Assembly: GCF_014643455.1 (NCBI RefSeq)
Contig: NZ_BMJM01000009.1
Span: 54,077-118,076 of the forward strand
Reading direction: 5' to 3'
DNA: 64,000 bases
Origin: Sandarakinorhabdus glacialis
GTDB taxonomy: Bacteria; Pseudomonadota; Alphaproteobacteria; Sphingomonadales; Sphingomonadaceae
A program made the translations under genes and the position numbers. The notes below the pieces were generated by a model. The model was not told the origin of the DNA, searched no databases, and was given only the letters and a program-made list of their open reading frames with translations. The stretch's first letter is position 1, and each line of letters opens with the position of its first letter. Below are positions 28,759 through 38,436 of the stretch, one piece after another.

Positions 28759-28931
28759 CCGGCGATTGTTACGGACGATGCCGGCGAATGCCTACGAAAA
28801 TCACAAAACGTCCCAAATCGCCCGAATTCAGGCCAAAACAGCCCTGCCCACAACCCGCGACATACCCGAAAATTACCGGCAACCAGCCTGAAACTGCCCG
28901 CAAATCATCCCGCAATGCCCCGATCCAGCAA

Positions 28932-29246
28932 TCACGCCAGGCTCAGCGGTTCGGTCAGGATAAACGCCGGCGTATCGGCAAATTCCTCGAACTCTTTCAA
29001 CACGTCCTGGATCGCCGCACTCGCCATATCGGTCCCGAAGCCTTCCATATCAGGCACATCGATCACTTCGACATAGGCATAAAGCGGCACGCCCTTGCCT
29101 CCCAACACGCCGGTCGTCCGGTACACCTGGAAATCATCCACCGAAGGCAAGGCCCGCACGCTGGGGATATCACGCGCCTTGGCCCAAGCCTCGTAATCCT
29201 CCGCCGAAACACCAACCTTGAGATTGAACAACATTATGATTTTCAT
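28932..29246 (-). CDS. HapK/RedY-like small protein
   Basis: A 104-aa protein resembling the RedY/HapK family, a dimeric alpha-beta barrel related to EthD. The N-terminus MKIIMLFNLKVGVSAEDYEAWA and the closing EFADTPAFILTEPL are characteristic. RedY/HapK homologues were named from prodigiosin-type clusters, but no pigment pathway is present here, so the name implies fold only. It is preceded 12 bases upstream by the amidase gene ending at 29259 and is likely co-transcribed with it. The 173 bases beyond its stop carry no gene and are strongly depleted of G on the plus strand. Confidence 0.6.
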   Translation of the reverse strand: MKIIMLFNLKVGVSAEDYEAWAKARDIPSVRALPSVDDFQVYRTTGVLGGKGVPLYAYVEVIDVPDMEGFGTDMASAAIQDVLKEFEEFADTPAFILTEPLSLA

Positions 29247-29258
29247 ACGGTATTTCCT

Positions 29259-30548
29259 CTAGCGGAAGCCAGCCGGCGCCCGATAACCACCCAGCGCCGC
29301 ATCCAGCCTTGCTCCCAACGCCAGCAAGGTCGCCTCGGATCCACGCCGGCCGATGATCTGCACCCCGACCGGCATGCCATCCGCGTCAAACCCGGCCGGC
29401 AACGACAGCGCCGGCACCCCGGCGATATTCGCCAGCGCGGTAAAATGCCCCTGGGTATTTGGCACATGCCCGTGCGCGAAAGCCACCTGCGGCGTTGTCG
29501 GCGTGACCAGAACGTCGAAGGTTTCCAGTAGCGAGTTCAACAGCTTGTGCGCCAACGCCATGGCCGCGAGGCTGCCAGCGACAGTATCCGGCGATGCCTC
29601 GGCCCCAAAATCGAGCACCGCGGCAAACGCGGCGCTGATACCGCCGGCACGCCGATCCGCCGCAAAGGTCAGGGCCGCCTCGCGCGATGACTCGATATAG
29701 CCGCCGAGCCGGGCTGCCCTGACATCGAGGCCCAGCGTCGCTGCTTCGACGACGGTGATCCCTAGCCCCTCTAGCGCAGCGACCGCCGCCCGGAAGCATT
29801 GCTTTACAGCAGGTTCGCAGTCCGCCTCATTCACAGCGCGCAGCGTCGCCGCCCGGGTCACCGGACGTTCCGCTGCCAATGGCGCAATGACGGCCATCAC
29901 TGCAGCAAGGTCGGCAATCGACCGTGCCAAGGGTCCGATACAGTCGAGGCGACGCGCCAACGGCACAAGTCCATCGTCGGAAATCAAGCCGGTACCCGGC
30001 TTCAAGCCATAGACGCCGTTGAATGCCGCCGGGATGCGGACCGAGCCCAATGTGTCGGTACCCAGCGCCGCTGCACACAGCCCGGCCGCTACGGCGGCAC
30101 CCGATCCGCCGCTCGAACCGCCGGGCGTCCGGCCTAATTTGTGAGGGTTTTCAGTGCGACCATATGCCGGGTTGTCGGTCGTCGCGCCAAGCGCGCCTTC
30201 ATGCATGTTGAGATGGCCGAGGATGACGGCGCCCGCGTTCCGGAGCAAGGCAACGACGGCGGCATCGGAGGTGGCGATGTCGTCGCGGCGTGCCGCCAGG
30301 CCAGCCGTCGTCGCGAGTCCCTCCACGTCGATATTGGCTTTGATCCCAAAGGGAACGCCTTCGAGCGGCCGTGCTTCACCTAGCCGGATGCGGATCGCCG
30401 ATTCCGCGGCGGCGGCGCGCGCATTGTCCAGGTCCAACGCCGTGAAGGCCTTGAGTTCTTCGTTGAAATTGGCGATCCGCCCGATATAGGCCTCCGTGAT
30501 CGCCACGCTGTCACCGGCGCGGATCTCGGCGATCGTCAAATTGTGCAT
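29259..30548 (-). CDS. Amidase, amidase-signature (AS) family
   Basis: A second amidase-signature hydrolase, 429 aa. The triad is Lys70 in GIKANID, Ser145 in GGSSGG and Ser169 in TDTLGSVRIPA, with the same 75 and 24 residue spacings as the first amidase, but the two are only distantly alike. The ATG at 30548 follows a GGGGG stretch; earlier in-frame residues (Cys/Arg-rich) are not credible. It forms a two-gene unit with the HapK-like protein. No signal peptide is seen. The substrate is unknown, and it is not GatA by context. Confidence 0.88.
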   Translation of the reverse strand: MHNLTIAEIRAGDSVAITEAYIGRIANFNEELKAFTALDLDNARAAAAESAIRIRLGEARPLEGVPFGIKANIDVEGLATTAGLAARRDDIATSDAAVVALLRNAGAVILGHLNMHEGALGATTDNPAYGRTENPHKLGRTPGGSSGGSGAAVAAGLCAAALGTDTLGSVRIPAAFNGVYGLKPGTGLISDDGLVPLARRLDCIGPLARSIADLAAVMAVIAPLAAERPVTRAATLRAVNEADCEPAVKQCFRAAVAALEGLGITVVEAATLGLDVRAARLGGYIESSREAALTFAADRRAGGISAAFAAVLDFGAEASPDTVAGSLAAMALAHKLLNSLLETFDVLVTPTTPQVAFAHGHVPNTQGHFTALANIAGVPALSLPAGFDADGMPVGVQIIGRRGSEATLLALGARLDAALGGYRAPAGFR

Positions 30549-30762
30549 CACTATCCCCCGTGCCCGGCCGCATCGGCAGCAACATATTGTGGATATTCGA
30601 GGCACCGATCAACTTCTGTCGATGGTGTCAAAAGTCGATGATAGCGAATGTCCGGATCATCGAGAACACGGGATATCGCCAACAGGGGCCGTTCAGGAAT
30701 CAATGGTTACACGGATCGCATAAAGGCTTTAAGCGATGACGCCATAACGGGAGTTGATGACG

Positions 30763-31281
30763 ATGCGGGCTGCAACGATGCTGATGCTGATGCTGATGCC
30801 CTTGGCGGCGGTCATACTGGTTGCCGGCCCGGAGCAGGGGAGAGCGGCACAGGAAACGCCGGCCGCGGCACCCGCCCCAGCTGCGACGCCCGCCCCGGCG
30901 CGCAGCACGTTGAAGCCGGTTCCGGCGCCCGGCGGTGATACCAGCCAACCGCGCGAGAGGCTGGTGACGGTGTTCGGCACCGAGGAATGCCCCAAACCTT
31001 CGTCACCCGACGAGGTCGTCGTCTGCGCCCGCCTGCCGGATTCGGAAATCTACCGGATTCCACAGCAGCTGCGCGCGGCCAACGACCAGCGCACGAGCCC
31101 GTTCCAGGCCAACCGCAGCCTGTTGCTCGGTGATGCGAGCGGCGGCGCCGGCGGTTCGATCGGTAGCTGCTCGGTTGTCGGTTCGGGCGGCGCAAGCGGT
31201 TGCAACCAGGATCACATCGACGCCTGGGCGCGGGACCGGACCGGTCGCATGGGGCAGAGCGAAGAAGTGCCGCCGCAGTAG
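30763..31281 (+). CDS. Secreted protein of unknown function
   Basis: A 172-aa protein with a signal peptide (ATMLMLMLMPLAAVILVAG). An Ala/Pro-rich linker (residues about 25-55) is followed by a short domain with a conserved-looking CPKPSSPDEVVVCARLPDSEIYRIP segment and a Gly/Ser-rich stretch with paired cysteines (GSCSVVGSGGASGC). It is probably periplasmic. ATG 30763 is chosen because GGGAG lies nine bases before it; ATG 30757 is an alternative. It is divergent from the amidase gene across 214 gene-free bases. Similar small proteins occur in sphingomonads, but I know no function. Confidence 0.7.
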   Translation: MRAATMLMLMLMPLAAVILVAGPEQGRAAQETPAAAPAPAATPAPARSTLKPVPAPGGDTSQPRERLVTVFGTEECPKPSSPDEVVVCARLPDSEIYRIPQQLRAANDQRTSPFQANRSLLLGDASGGAGGSIGSCSVVGSGGASGCNQDHIDAWARDRTGRMGQSEEVPPQ

Positions 31282-31296
31282 GATTTGCCGGCAAAT

Positions 31297-31328
31297 AAAA
31301 AGCCGCTGCCCCGGGGCAGCGGCTTTTT
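31297..31328. terminator. Bidirectional rho-independent terminator
   Basis: AAAAAGCCGCTGCCCC then GGGGCAGCGGCTTTTT, a perfect 16-base inverted repeat. A-runs and T-runs flank the stem on both strands, so it can end both the plus-strand gene stopping at 31281 and the minus-strand lipoprotein gene stopping at 31371. Confidence 0.95.
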
Positions 31329-31370
31329 GGTGCACGCTATACAGCGGTCGGGGCGTACCCGGCGTGCCGG

Positions 31371-32108
31371 TCAGCTCGTTGGGCGGACAGTCGCCGGCCG
31401 GTCCGGACGGGTCGGGTCAAAACGGACACGGACGGTTTCGCCGCTCTGCCCGGGGAACTTTGTAAACATGGCAGTGACAAGGTTTGGTACCAGCTTTGGC
31501 AGGTTGTTCGAGGTGCTGACAGTCTCGGCGCGACCTTCGAAGACACTGGCCTTGTCGGCACTGCGATACATCTTCATCGCCACCTGGCTGGTGAACTGCG
31601 TAACCGAATAAACCTCGGGAGCGCCCCAGCCGCCACCCCAGGCACCGCCCCAATATGGATTCCAGCCGTAGCCGCCGTAACGGCCACCCCAGCCGCCGCC
31701 CCAACCGGCACCACCCCAACCGGCGCCGCCCCAGCCACCTCCCCAACCGCCGCCCCAGCCGCCGAAGCCAGTGCCGGGCCGAGTCTGAATACGTTCACGC
31801 GGTGGACCGACGTTATAGTCGAACTGCACAGTAACGGCAGCCTGCGACGGCGTCGCTGCCTCGACAAAGCCGTTGGTCAGCAATTGCTGGCGAACCAAGG
31901 CAGCGTAGGTTGCGAACTCGAGGCTGCCGGCCTTGTCGGGGTTGCCGGCCTCGATGACAAAGCTTTTGGCAGACTGTGGCGGCAGCGCATTAAAGCGCGC
32001 CACCCGAGCTTCGAAAGTCGGCGCGCAGCCCGCGAGAAGCGCCAGGCCTGCAAGGGGCAGAAGGACGCGGGCGCGGCCTTGAAGGACATCTCGACCAGAC
32101 GACATCAT
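31371..32108 (-). CDS. DUF4136 lipoprotein with a Gly/Trp-rich insert
   Basis: A 245-aa protein with a lipoprotein signal (LAGLALLAGC, lipidated Cys28), so probably anchored in a membrane facing the periplasm. The flanking parts, FEARVARFNALPP at the start and VAMKMYRSADKASVFEGRAET near the end, fit the DUF4136 family. Residues about 113-162 are an unusual Gly/Trp/Tyr-rich insert with repeated GWGG units. The ATG at 32108 has AAGG upstream; a second ATG at 32105 is possible. Function unknown. It stands alone between a shared terminator and trpS. Confidence 0.78.
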   Translation of the reverse strand: MMSSGRDVLQGRARVLLPLAGLALLAGCAPTFEARVARFNALPPQSAKSFVIEAGNPDKAGSLEFATYAALVRQQLLTNGFVEAATPSQAAVTVQFDYNVGPPRERIQTRPGTGFGGWGGGWGGGWGGAGWGGAGWGGGWGGRYGGYGWNPYWGGAWGGGWGAPEVYSVTQFTSQVAMKMYRSADKASVFEGRAETVSTSNNLPKLVPNLVTAMFTKFPGQSGETVRVRFDPTRPDRPATVRPTS

Positions 32109-32228
32109 CGGTGCAACCTTATATTTCCGTGCTCGGCACACGCTTTGTTATCGGAAAACATGGACTTTACATGATGATTTACAAGTTAACTGTTGCTGAA
32201 CTCGGCTCCGGCACGGATTGACACGGTC

Positions 32229-33224
32229 TCAGGACGTGAAACCGATGGCGCGATGGACCTGAGCAAGAACAGGCTCCGCAATGGCGCGGGCGCGAACAGC
32301 TCCGCCCGCGAGAACTGTGTCGAGATAGGCAGTGTCTTTGCACAGCTCGGTGAAGCGCGCGGTGATCGGCGCGAGGACAGCGACCATGACATCGGCGAGG
32401 GCGGGCTTGAATTGCCCGAAGCCCTGGCCGCCATGGCGGGTGAGCACGTCGGCAACCGATACATTCTCGAGCGCCGCCATGATGGCGACGAGATTGGCAG
32501 CTTCGGGGCGTCCGGCAAGCCCGGCTGGCTCGGACGGAAGCGCGTCGTCGTCGGTGCGGGCGCGCTTGATCTTTTGGGCGATGGCGTCGGCGTCGTCGGT
32601 CATGTTGATGCGGGCGGCGTCGCTGGGGTCCGATTTCGACATCTTGGCGCTGCCGTCACGCAGGCTCATGATGCGAGTAGCGGGACCCTGGATGACGGGT
32701 TCGGGCAGTGGGAACAGGTCGACGCCGTAGTCGGTGTTGAATTTCTGGGCGATGTCGCGGGCGAGTTCGAGATGCTGTTTCTGGTCGTCTCCGACGGGAA
32801 CATGAGTGGCCTTGTAGGCGAGGATGTCGGCGGCCTGGAGCACCGGGTAAGTGAACAGGCCGACGCTGGCGCCTTCGCGATCCTTGCCGGATTTTTCCTT
32901 GAACTGCGTCATACGGCCGAGCCAGCCCATGCGGGCGCTGCACGACAGCACCCAGGCGAGCTCGGCGTGGACGCGGACCTGGCTTTGCTGGAATAGGATG
33001 CAGCGGGCGGGGTCCAGCCCGCTGGCGAGCAGCGCGGCGGTCATCTCGCGGATGCCGCGGCGCAGGACCGCGGGGTCCTGCGGGACGGTGATGGCGTGAA
33101 GGTCGACGACGCAGAAGATCGCTTCGTACGCGTCCTGCATCGTCACCCAGTTGCGGATGGCCCCGAGGTAGTTGCCGAGATGGAGGTTCCCGGTCGGCTG
33201 GATTCCGGAGAAGACGCGGCTCAT
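32229..33224 (-). CDS. trpS: Tryptophanyl-tRNA synthetase
   Basis: Class I aminoacyl-tRNA synthetase charging tRNA-Trp. It is 331 aa. The HIGH-type motif HLGN (residues 15-18 in [14 protein letters not shown]) and the KMSKSDPSD motif are intact. Its ATG overlaps the murJ stop by four bases (ATGA), so translation is coupled to murJ. Confidence 0.97.
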   Translation of the reverse strand: MSRVFSGIQPTGNLHLGNYLGAIRNWVTMQDAYEAIFCVVDLHAITVPQDPAVLRRGIREMTAALLASGLDPARCILFQQSQVRVHAELAWVLSCSARMGWLGRMTQFKEKSGKDREGASVGLFTYPVLQAADILAYKATHVPVGDDQKQHLELARDIAQKFNTDYGVDLFPLPEPVIQGPATRIMSLRDGSAKMSKSDPSDAARINMTDDADAIAQKIKRARTDDDALPSEPAGLAGRPEAANLVAIMAALENVSVADVLTRHGGQGFGQFKPALADVMVAVLAPITARFTELCKDTAYLDTVLAGGAVRARAIAEPVLAQVHRAIGFTS

Positions 33225-34792
33225 TTGGCGGTGCCTTTGCGCGAGAATTGGGACTTGAGTTCAGCAAGGGTGAAGACGCCGAGCAGCCGGGCGGCGACGA
33301 GATAGACGATGCTGCCAGCGCCGATCAGCAGCGACAGCGAGACGATACGTTCGAGAAGGTTGCCGCCGGTGAAGGGGGCAAGGAACGGGTTGAGGGAGAA
33401 CAGCGCGGCGACCATCAGAGCGGCGGCGGCAAACAGGCGCGGCAGGGTGCGCTTGAGGCGCGGATCGACGACGAAATGCCCGCGTCGGCGCAGGACGAGC
33501 CACAGCGCGATGGCGTTGACCCAGGCGGCGATGGCGGTCGACAGCGCAATGCCGACATGGCCCATCGGCCAGATCAGGATGAGGTTGAGGGTGAGGTTGA
33601 CCAGCATCGAGGCGATGGCGATGCGGACCGGCATGCGGGTGTCCTGGCGGGCGTAGAAGCCGGGGGTGAGAACCTTGATGAGGACGTACGCCGGCAGGCC
33701 GAGCGAAAAGGCGGCGAGTGCGGTTGCTGTGGCGCTGGTATCCGAGGGCATGAAGCGGCCGTGCTCGAGCAGGGCGCGGATGATCGGCGCGGCGGAGACG
33801 GTGAGTGCGGCGGCAGCGGGCAGCGTCAGCAGGAGGACGAGTTCGATGGCGCGGTTCTGGGTGTGGGCGGCCGCGACATCGTTGCCGGTGCCGAGCTGGC
33901 GCGACAGGGCCGGGAGCATGGCGGTACCGACGCCGATGCCGATCAGGCCGAGGGGTAGCTGGTTGAGGCGATCGGCATAGTAGAGGAAGCTGATGGCGCC
34001 TTCGGGAAGGAAGCGCGCCGCGATGGCGGTCGAGATCAACATGTTGAACTGGATCGCGCCGGCACCGATGGCGGCAGGGGCGGCGATGGACATGAGGCGG
34101 CGGACCTGGGGGGTCAGGCGCGGGCGACGGAGGCGGAGGCGGATGTCGGCGCGCAGGCACGACCAGAGCAGCCAGAGGAACTGCAGGATGCCGGCGATCG
34201 AGACACAGACCGCCTGGACGCGCGCGGTCTCGACGTCGGTGGCGCCGCGGAACAGCAGCAGCCCGGCGATGAGGGCGAGGTTGAGCAGGATTGGCGCGGC
34301 GGCGTTGACCCAGAAGCGGCCGATTGAATTGAGGATGCCGCCCATCAGCGAGACGAGGCTGATGAGCAGGAGGTAGGGGAAGGTCAGCCGGGTGAAATCG
34401 ACGGCGAGATCGAACTTGCGCGGGTCGGATTCGGGGAAGCCGCCGGTCAGGCCCCAGACGATCGGGCCGGCGGCGATGACCATGATGATGGTGAATATGA
34501 CGAGGACGGGGAGGAGGACGGCAAGGGCATCCTCGGCGAAGCGCTTGGCGCCGGTAAGGTCGCCGTTGTCGGCGCCGACCTGGCGGTTGAACATGGGCAC
34601 GAAGGCGGCGGAGAAGGCGCCCTCGGCGAACAGCGCGCGGAAGAGGTTGGGCAGGCGGAAGGCGATGAGGAAGGCGTCGGCGGCCATGCCGGCACCGACG
34701 AAGCGCGCCATCAGCATGTCGCGGACGAAACCGGCGATGCGACTGATGAGGGTCAGGCCGCCGATCGTGGCGGTGGCGCGGACGAGGTTCAT
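33221..34792 (-). CDS. murJ: Lipid II flippase MurJ
   Basis: Inner-membrane flippase that exports lipid II for cell-wall synthesis (MATE/MOP superfamily). It is 523 aa with about 14 membrane helices. The opening [22 protein letters not shown] and the [12 protein letters not shown] segment are characteristic of MurJ. It is coupled to trpS. A family B repeat lies upstream, between it and secB. Confidence 0.95.
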   Translation of the reverse strand: MNLVRATATIGGLTLISRIAGFVRDMLMARFVGAGMAADAFLIAFRLPNLFRALFAEGAFSAAFVPMFNRQVGADNGDLTGAKRFAEDALAVLLPVLVIFTIIMVIAAGPIVWGLTGGFPESDPRKFDLAVDFTRLTFPYLLLISLVSLMGGILNSIGRFWVNAAAPILLNLALIAGLLLFRGATDVETARVQAVCVSIAGILQFLWLLWSCLRADIRLRLRRPRLTPQVRRLMSIAAPAAIGAGAIQFNMLISTAIAARFLPEGAISFLYYADRLNQLPLGLIGIGVGTAMLPALSRQLGTGNDVAAAHTQNRAIELVLLLTLPAAAALTVSAAPIIRALLEHGRFMPSDTSATATALAAFSLGLPAYVLIKVLTPGFYARQDTRMPVRIAIASMLVNLTLNLILIWPMGHVGIALSTAIAAWVNAIALWLVLRRRGHFVVDPRLKRTLPRLFAAAALMVAALFSLNPFLAPFTGGNLLERIVSLSLLIGAGSIVYLVAARLLGVFTLAELKSQFSRKGTAK

Positions 34793-34810
34793 CGGGTTGA
34801 GACGGAGGCA

Positions 34811-34872
34811 GGGCCCCTCACCCCGCTCGCCGTTGGCGAGTCGCCCTCTCCCGCACGGGGAGAGGGAAGAAG
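34811..34872. repeat. Intergenic palindromic repeat, family B (copy 2, inverted)
   Basis: CCCCTCACCCCGCTCGCC-TTGGCGAGTCGCCCTCTCCC and GGGGAGAGGGAAGAAG: the reverse complement of the copy at 25881-25947, with few differences. It occupies the gap between secB (stop at 34874) and murJ. Confidence 0.85.
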
Positions 34873-34873
34873 A

Positions 34874-35386
34874 CTAGGCATTACCGACCTGGTTGCCGGC
34901 GCCGCTTTGCTGCTGCGCCATGTAGAGCGACGCGAAATCGATGGGGTCGAGCATGAGCGGCGGGAAGCCGCCGTCGCGGACCGAATCGGCGATGATGCGG
35001 CGGGCGAAGGGGAAGATGATCCGCGGCGCTTCGATGATCAGGAACGGCTCGAGCGCCTCCTCGGGCACGTTGGCGAGGCCGAAGAGGCCGGCGTAGAGCA
35101 GGTCGATCGAGAAGGCGAGGCTGTCGCCGGCCATGGCGCGCGCGTTGATCTTGAGCTCGACTTCATAGACGTTGTCGCCGCCGCGCTTGGCGTTGACGGC
35201 GACGTTGATCTCGATGCGGGGCTGCTCGGTCGACTGGAGCGAACCTGGGGCGTTGGGGTTCTCGAACGACAGGTCCTTGACGTACTGGGTCAGGATCGAA
35301 ACCTGCGGCATCGGCTCGGCGCTCATGTCGAGGCCGGTTTCGCCGGCGTCTGCGTCGATGCCGTCAACGTCGAATTCGTCAGCCAT
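34874..35386 (-). CDS. secB: Protein-export chaperone SecB
   Basis: Cytoplasmic chaperone that keeps preproteins unfolded and passes them to SecA. It is 170 aa (E. coli 155). VSILTQYVKDLSFENPNAP is the hallmark N-terminal segment and EAPRIIFPFARRIIADSVRDGGFPPLMLDPIDF the conserved C-terminal half. An acidic N-terminal stretch of about 25 residues precedes it. secA is about 23 kb away in the same window. Confidence 0.96.
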   Translation of the reverse strand: MADEFDVDGIDADAGETGLDMSAEPMPQVSILTQYVKDLSFENPNAPGSLQSTEQPRIEINVAVNAKRGGDNVYEVELKINARAMAGDSLAFSIDLLYAGLFGLANVPEEALEPFLIIEAPRIIFPFARRIIADSVRDGGFPPLMLDPIDFASLYMAQQQSGAGNQVGNA

Positions 35387-35475
35387 GATCGGGTCGTCTT
35401 TCGCTAGATTTCGGGAGAAGCGCTATTTGCCGGGCCAGCTATCACCGGGCCGGCAAGCGCGCAATCAGTCGAAGA

Positions 35476-35889
35476 TCAGCCTTCGTCGTCGAAGACTTCG
35501 ACCGGGCCGGAATCGAGGCCCTTTGCCGAAGTGTCGCGGTCGACGAATTCGACATAGGCCATCGGCGTCGCGTCCGAACGACGCAGGCCGGCCTTGATGA
35601 TGCGGACATAGCCGCCTGGACGATCGGCATAGCGCGCGGCGAGGATGTCGAACAGCTTGATCAACTGGACATCGTCGCCGAGGCGGGCGTGAGCGAGACG
35701 GCGGTTCGACAGGCCACCATGCTTGGCGAGGGTGATCAGCTTTTCCATGTACGGGCGGATTTCGCGCGCCTTTGGCAAGGTCGTCTTGATCTGCTCGTGC
35801 TTGATGAGGCTGGCCGACATGTTGCGGAACATGGCGAGGCGGTGGCTGGTGGTCCGGCCAAGTTTGCGATGGGCATTACCGTGACGCAT
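35476..35889 (-). CDS. rplQ: 50S ribosomal protein L17
   Basis: Large-subunit protein at the tunnel exit. It is 137 aa. [17 protein letters not shown] is the standard start; the ATG at 35889 is preceded by GGAG, so three extra upstream codons are rejected. The C-terminus has an acidic tail (VEVFDDEG). Last gene of the rpsM-rpsK-rpoA-rplQ operon, 85 bases after rpoA. Confidence 0.98.
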   Translation of the reverse strand: MRHGNAHRKLGRTTSHRLAMFRNMSASLIKHEQIKTTLPKAREIRPYMEKLITLAKHGGLSNRRLAHARLGDDVQLIKLFDILAARYADRPGGYVRIIKAGLRRSDATPMAYVEFVDRDTSAKGLDSGPVEVFDDEG

Positions 35890-35936
35890 GATATTCACTC
35901 CGTTCGAAAGGGGGCCGTGTCAGGTACCCCGGATCA

Positions 35937-35958
35937 GGTCGGGCAGAATTGCCCGACC
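35937..35958. other. Hairpin between rpoA and rplQ
   Basis: GGTCGGGC-AGAATT-GCCCGACC, an 8-bp stem with a 6-base loop in the 85-base gap. No T run follows, so it is not a clear terminator; it may affect mRNA processing. Confidence 0.5.
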
Positions 35959-35974
35959 GTGTCGTCAAGAAGCT

Positions 35975-37021
35975 CTAGAATTCCTGTTCGAGCTTCTTCG
36001 CCATTTCCTCGATGTTCTCGGGCGGCCAGCCACTGATTTCCATGCCGAGGCGCAGGTTCATGTGGCCGAGCACTTCCTTAATCTCGTTCAAGGATTTGCG
36101 CCCGAAGTTCGGGGTCCGCAGCATCTCGCTCTCGGTCTTCTGGACCAAGTCGCCGATGTAGATGATGTTGTCGTTCTTGAGGCAGTTGGCCGAACGCACG
36201 CTCAATTCGAGCTCGTCGACCTTCTTCAGCAGGAAGCGGTTGATGACGGTGTTGTCGTCGACTTCGATCGGACCGCCAGCGGGTGCCGGTGCCGGAGCCG
36301 CTGTCACGACATCCTCGAAATTGACGAACAGCTGGAGCTGGTCCTGGAGAATCTTGGCGGCGTAGGCCAGGGCGTCGTCCGGGGTGACGGTGCCGTCGGT
36401 TTCGACCTGGATGGTCAGCTTGTCGTAATCGAGTTCCTGCCCGACGCGGGTGTTGTCGACTTTGTAGCTGACCTGGCGGATCGGCGAGTAGAGCGCATCG
36501 ACGGGCACGAGGCCGATCGGTGCGTCGGCCGGACGGTTGGCGCTGGCGGGGACGTAGCCCTTGCCGGCTTCGACCGTCAATTCCATGTTGAGCGTCGCGC
36601 CTTCATCGAGCGTGCAGATGACGAGGTCCGTGTTGAGGACCTCCATGTCGCCCGACACGTTGATCTGGCCGGCGGTGACTTCGCCCGGGCCGGTCGCCGT
36701 CAAATGCACACGCTTGGGCTGATCGCCCTGCATGCGGATGGCAACCTGCTTGATGTTGAGGACGATGTCGGTCACGTCTTCGCGAACGCCAGCGAGCGAC
36801 GAGAATTCGTGCAGCACGCCGTCGATCTTGATGGCGGTTACCGCGGCGCCTTGCAGCGACGACAGCAGGACGCGGCGCAGGGCATTGCCGAGCGTCAGGC
36901 CGAAACCACGCTCGAGCGGCTCGGCGACGAAGCTCGCCTTGCGGCGGTTATCGGCGCTGGGCCGGGCTTCGAGCCGGTTCGGCTTCTTCAGTTCGGTCCA
37001 GTTCTTGGCGATCACTGCCAC
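35975..37021 (-). CDS. rpoA: DNA-directed RNA polymerase subunit alpha
   Basis: RNA polymerase alpha, 348 aa. The N-terminal domain (to about residue 235) has the assembly motif [19 protein letters not shown]; the C-terminal domain (about 265-345) has [13 protein letters not shown] and [14 protein letters not shown], the UP-element and activator contact region. The linker is extended with Ala/Pro ([11 protein letters not shown]). The start is a GTG at 37021 with GAGGTGAG just upstream. Confidence 0.99.
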   Translation of the reverse strand: MAVIAKNWTELKKPNRLEARPSADNRRKASFVAEPLERGFGLTLGNALRRVLLSSLQGAAVTAIKIDGVLHEFSSLAGVREDVTDIVLNIKQVAIRMQGDQPKRVHLTATGPGEVTAGQINVSGDMEVLNTDLVICTLDEGATLNMELTVEAGKGYVPASANRPADAPIGLVPVDALYSPIRQVSYKVDNTRVGQELDYDKLTIQVETDGTVTPDDALAYAAKILQDQLQLFVNFEDVVTAAPAPAPAGGPIEVDDNTVINRFLLKKVDELELSVRSANCLKNDNIIYIGDLVQKTESEMLRTPNFGRKSLNEIKEVLGHMNLRLGMEISGWPPENIEEMAKKLEQEF

Positions 37022-37138
37022 AGGCTCACCTCATCATTGGAGAGGAGCGGATCGTCACCCGCCCGTCCCCGTCATTATTGAATTCGAAATCCGCGCCCGG
37101 GGAGAGCGCGGCCGAGACGCCGCCAAAACGCGGAGGCG

Positions 37139-37528
37139 TCAGACGCGGCGGCGCTTCGGAGGGCGCACGCCATTGTGCGGGATCGGCGTAACGTCGCGGA
37201 TCGCGGTGATCTGGAAACCAACGGCCTGGAGCGCACGGAGCGCCGATTCGCGACCCGAACCGGGACCGCGGACTTCGACTTCGAGCGTCCGGACGCCGTG
37301 TTCGGCGGCCTTCTTGCCAGCGTCTTCGGCGGCCATCTGCGCCGCGAACGGCGTCGACTTGCGGCTGCCCTTGAAGCCCATGGTGCCCGCCGACGACCAG
37401 GCAATCGCATTGCCCTGGGCATCGGTGATGGTGATCATGGTGTTGTTGAAACTGGCGTTCACATGAGCGACGCCCGAGGTAATGTTCTTGCGCTCGCGGC
37501 GCTTGATGCGTGCAACTTCGCGTGCCAT
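37139..37528 (-). CDS. rpsK: 30S ribosomal protein S11
   Basis: Small-subunit platform protein near the E site. It is 129 aa, the normal length. [20 protein letters not shown] and [19 protein letters not shown] are family hallmarks. It is followed by a 117-base gap to rpoA and preceded by rpsM 54 bases upstream. Confidence 0.98.
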   Translation of the reverse strand: MAREVARIKRRERKNITSGVAHVNASFNNTMITITDAQGNAIAWSSAGTMGFKGSRKSTPFAAQMAAEDAGKKAAEHGVRTLEVEVRGPGSGRESALRALQAVGFQITAIRDVTPIPHNGVRPPKRRRV

Positions 37529-37582
37529 CGAAAAATCCTAATCTTTCAGTCGATCGTTGGAGAAAAAGCGAGCCCTTGCGGC

Positions 37583-37951
37583 TTACTTCTTCTTGCCGGC
37601 GATCGGCTTGGCCTTACCCTTGCGGGTACGCGCGTTGGTGTGGGTCCGCTGGCCGCGAACGGGGAGGCCACGGCGATGACGCAGGCCGCGATAGCAGGCG
37701 AGGTCCATCAGGCGCTTGATGTTCATCGCGGTCTGTCGACGAAGATCACCCTCGACGGTCAGTTCCTTGTCGATCTTTTCGCGGATCGAGAGGACTTCCG
37801 AATCGGTCAAGTCCTGGACGCGGCGCTCGATCGGGAAGCCCAATTCATTGGAGATCCGCGATGCGGTGGTCCGGCCGATGCCGTGAATGTAGGTGAGAGC
37901 GATTTCAACGCGCTTGTTGGTCGGGATGTTAACACCCGCAATACGTGCCAC
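37583..37951 (-). CDS. rpsM: 30S ribosomal protein S13
   Basis: Small-subunit head protein contacting the P-site tRNA. It is 122 aa, the standard length, with [20 protein letters not shown] at the start and the basic C-terminus [23 protein letters not shown] 37951 is chosen because GGAAGGAAA precedes it and earlier in-frame codons give no S13-like sequence. First gene of its operon, with its own promoter about 115 bases upstream. Confidence 0.97.
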   Translation of the reverse strand: MARIAGVNIPTNKRVEIALTYIHGIGRTTASRISNELGFPIERRVQDLTDSEVLSIREKIDKELTVEGDLRRQTAMNIKRLMDLACYRGLRHRRGLPVRGQRTHTNARTRKGKAKPIAGKKK

Positions 37952-38064
37952 AGATTGTTTCCTTCCAAGCTCCACGGAATGCGCTGGGCAGGCATTCCAT
38001 CTCAAAGCAAGAACCGGACAGCCGAGACGGCCGCCGGGTCAGTTCTCCGGTTGTCGGAAAGGGG

Positions 38065-38093
38065 CTGCTAACTGGATGAGGGGGATAAGTCAA
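38065..38093 (-). promoter_or_regulatory. Candidate sigma70 promoter of rpsM-rpsK-rpoA-rplQ
   Basis: On the minus strand TTGACT, a 17-base spacer and TAGCAG. The -35 is close to consensus and the -10 is weak. It lies 114 bases before the rpsM start. It makes sense because rpsM is here separated from adk by two unrelated genes and needs its own promoter. Confidence 0.5.
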
Positions 38094-38250
38094 GGGCGTA
38101 GGGCCGCGAGCGCGTAGCAATTCGCTACGCGCCGACAGGCGCAAGCTCGGCCGGTAAGGCAGCGCGGGCGAAGCGCGCTGAACTCGTCCGACGTCAGCAT
38201 GGGCTTTGCCCATGCCCTTGCCTACTGGCTTCCTTCTTCTGCGCGATTGC

Positions 38251-38309
38251 TACCCCTCATCCGCTCGAACAAGGGTGCGAGTCGCCCTCTCCCGCAGGGG
38301 GAGAGGGAA
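38251..38309. repeat. Intergenic palindromic repeat, family B (copy 3, partial)
   Basis: TACCCCTCATCCGCTCG then GAGTCGCCCTCTCCCGC and GGGGGAGAGGGA match the inverted family B copy at 34811-34872, with the centre altered. Confidence 0.7.
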
Positions 38310-38436
38310 GCGAAAAGGGGTTCCCTACAATCGTTAACATTTTCCGCATTTTCCGCTTTCGCACGTTTTCTTGCGGGCAGGTCAAGTACGGGTTGGAAGC
38401 CAGCAACGAGTAGCAGAATCGCCCACTGTAGGACAG

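Larger units (their letters stand above)
37952..38436. other. Structured gene-free region upstream of rpsM
   Basis: A 485-base gap. Reading from the rpsM side it holds a candidate promoter (38065-38093), hairpins GCGCGTAGC-AATTC-GCTACGCGC (38108-38130) and GCATGGGC-TTT-GCCCATGC (38197-38215), a partial family B repeat (38251-38309) and a tandem GCGGAAAAT pair on the minus strand near 38350. No coding potential is seen. Confidence 0.6.

Noticed and set aside
38097..38220. Hairpin-rich stretch considered as a structured RNA gene or tRNA
   Set aside because: No acceptor-stem/T-arm pattern of a tRNA and no known ncRNA signature; left as structured intergenic DNA.
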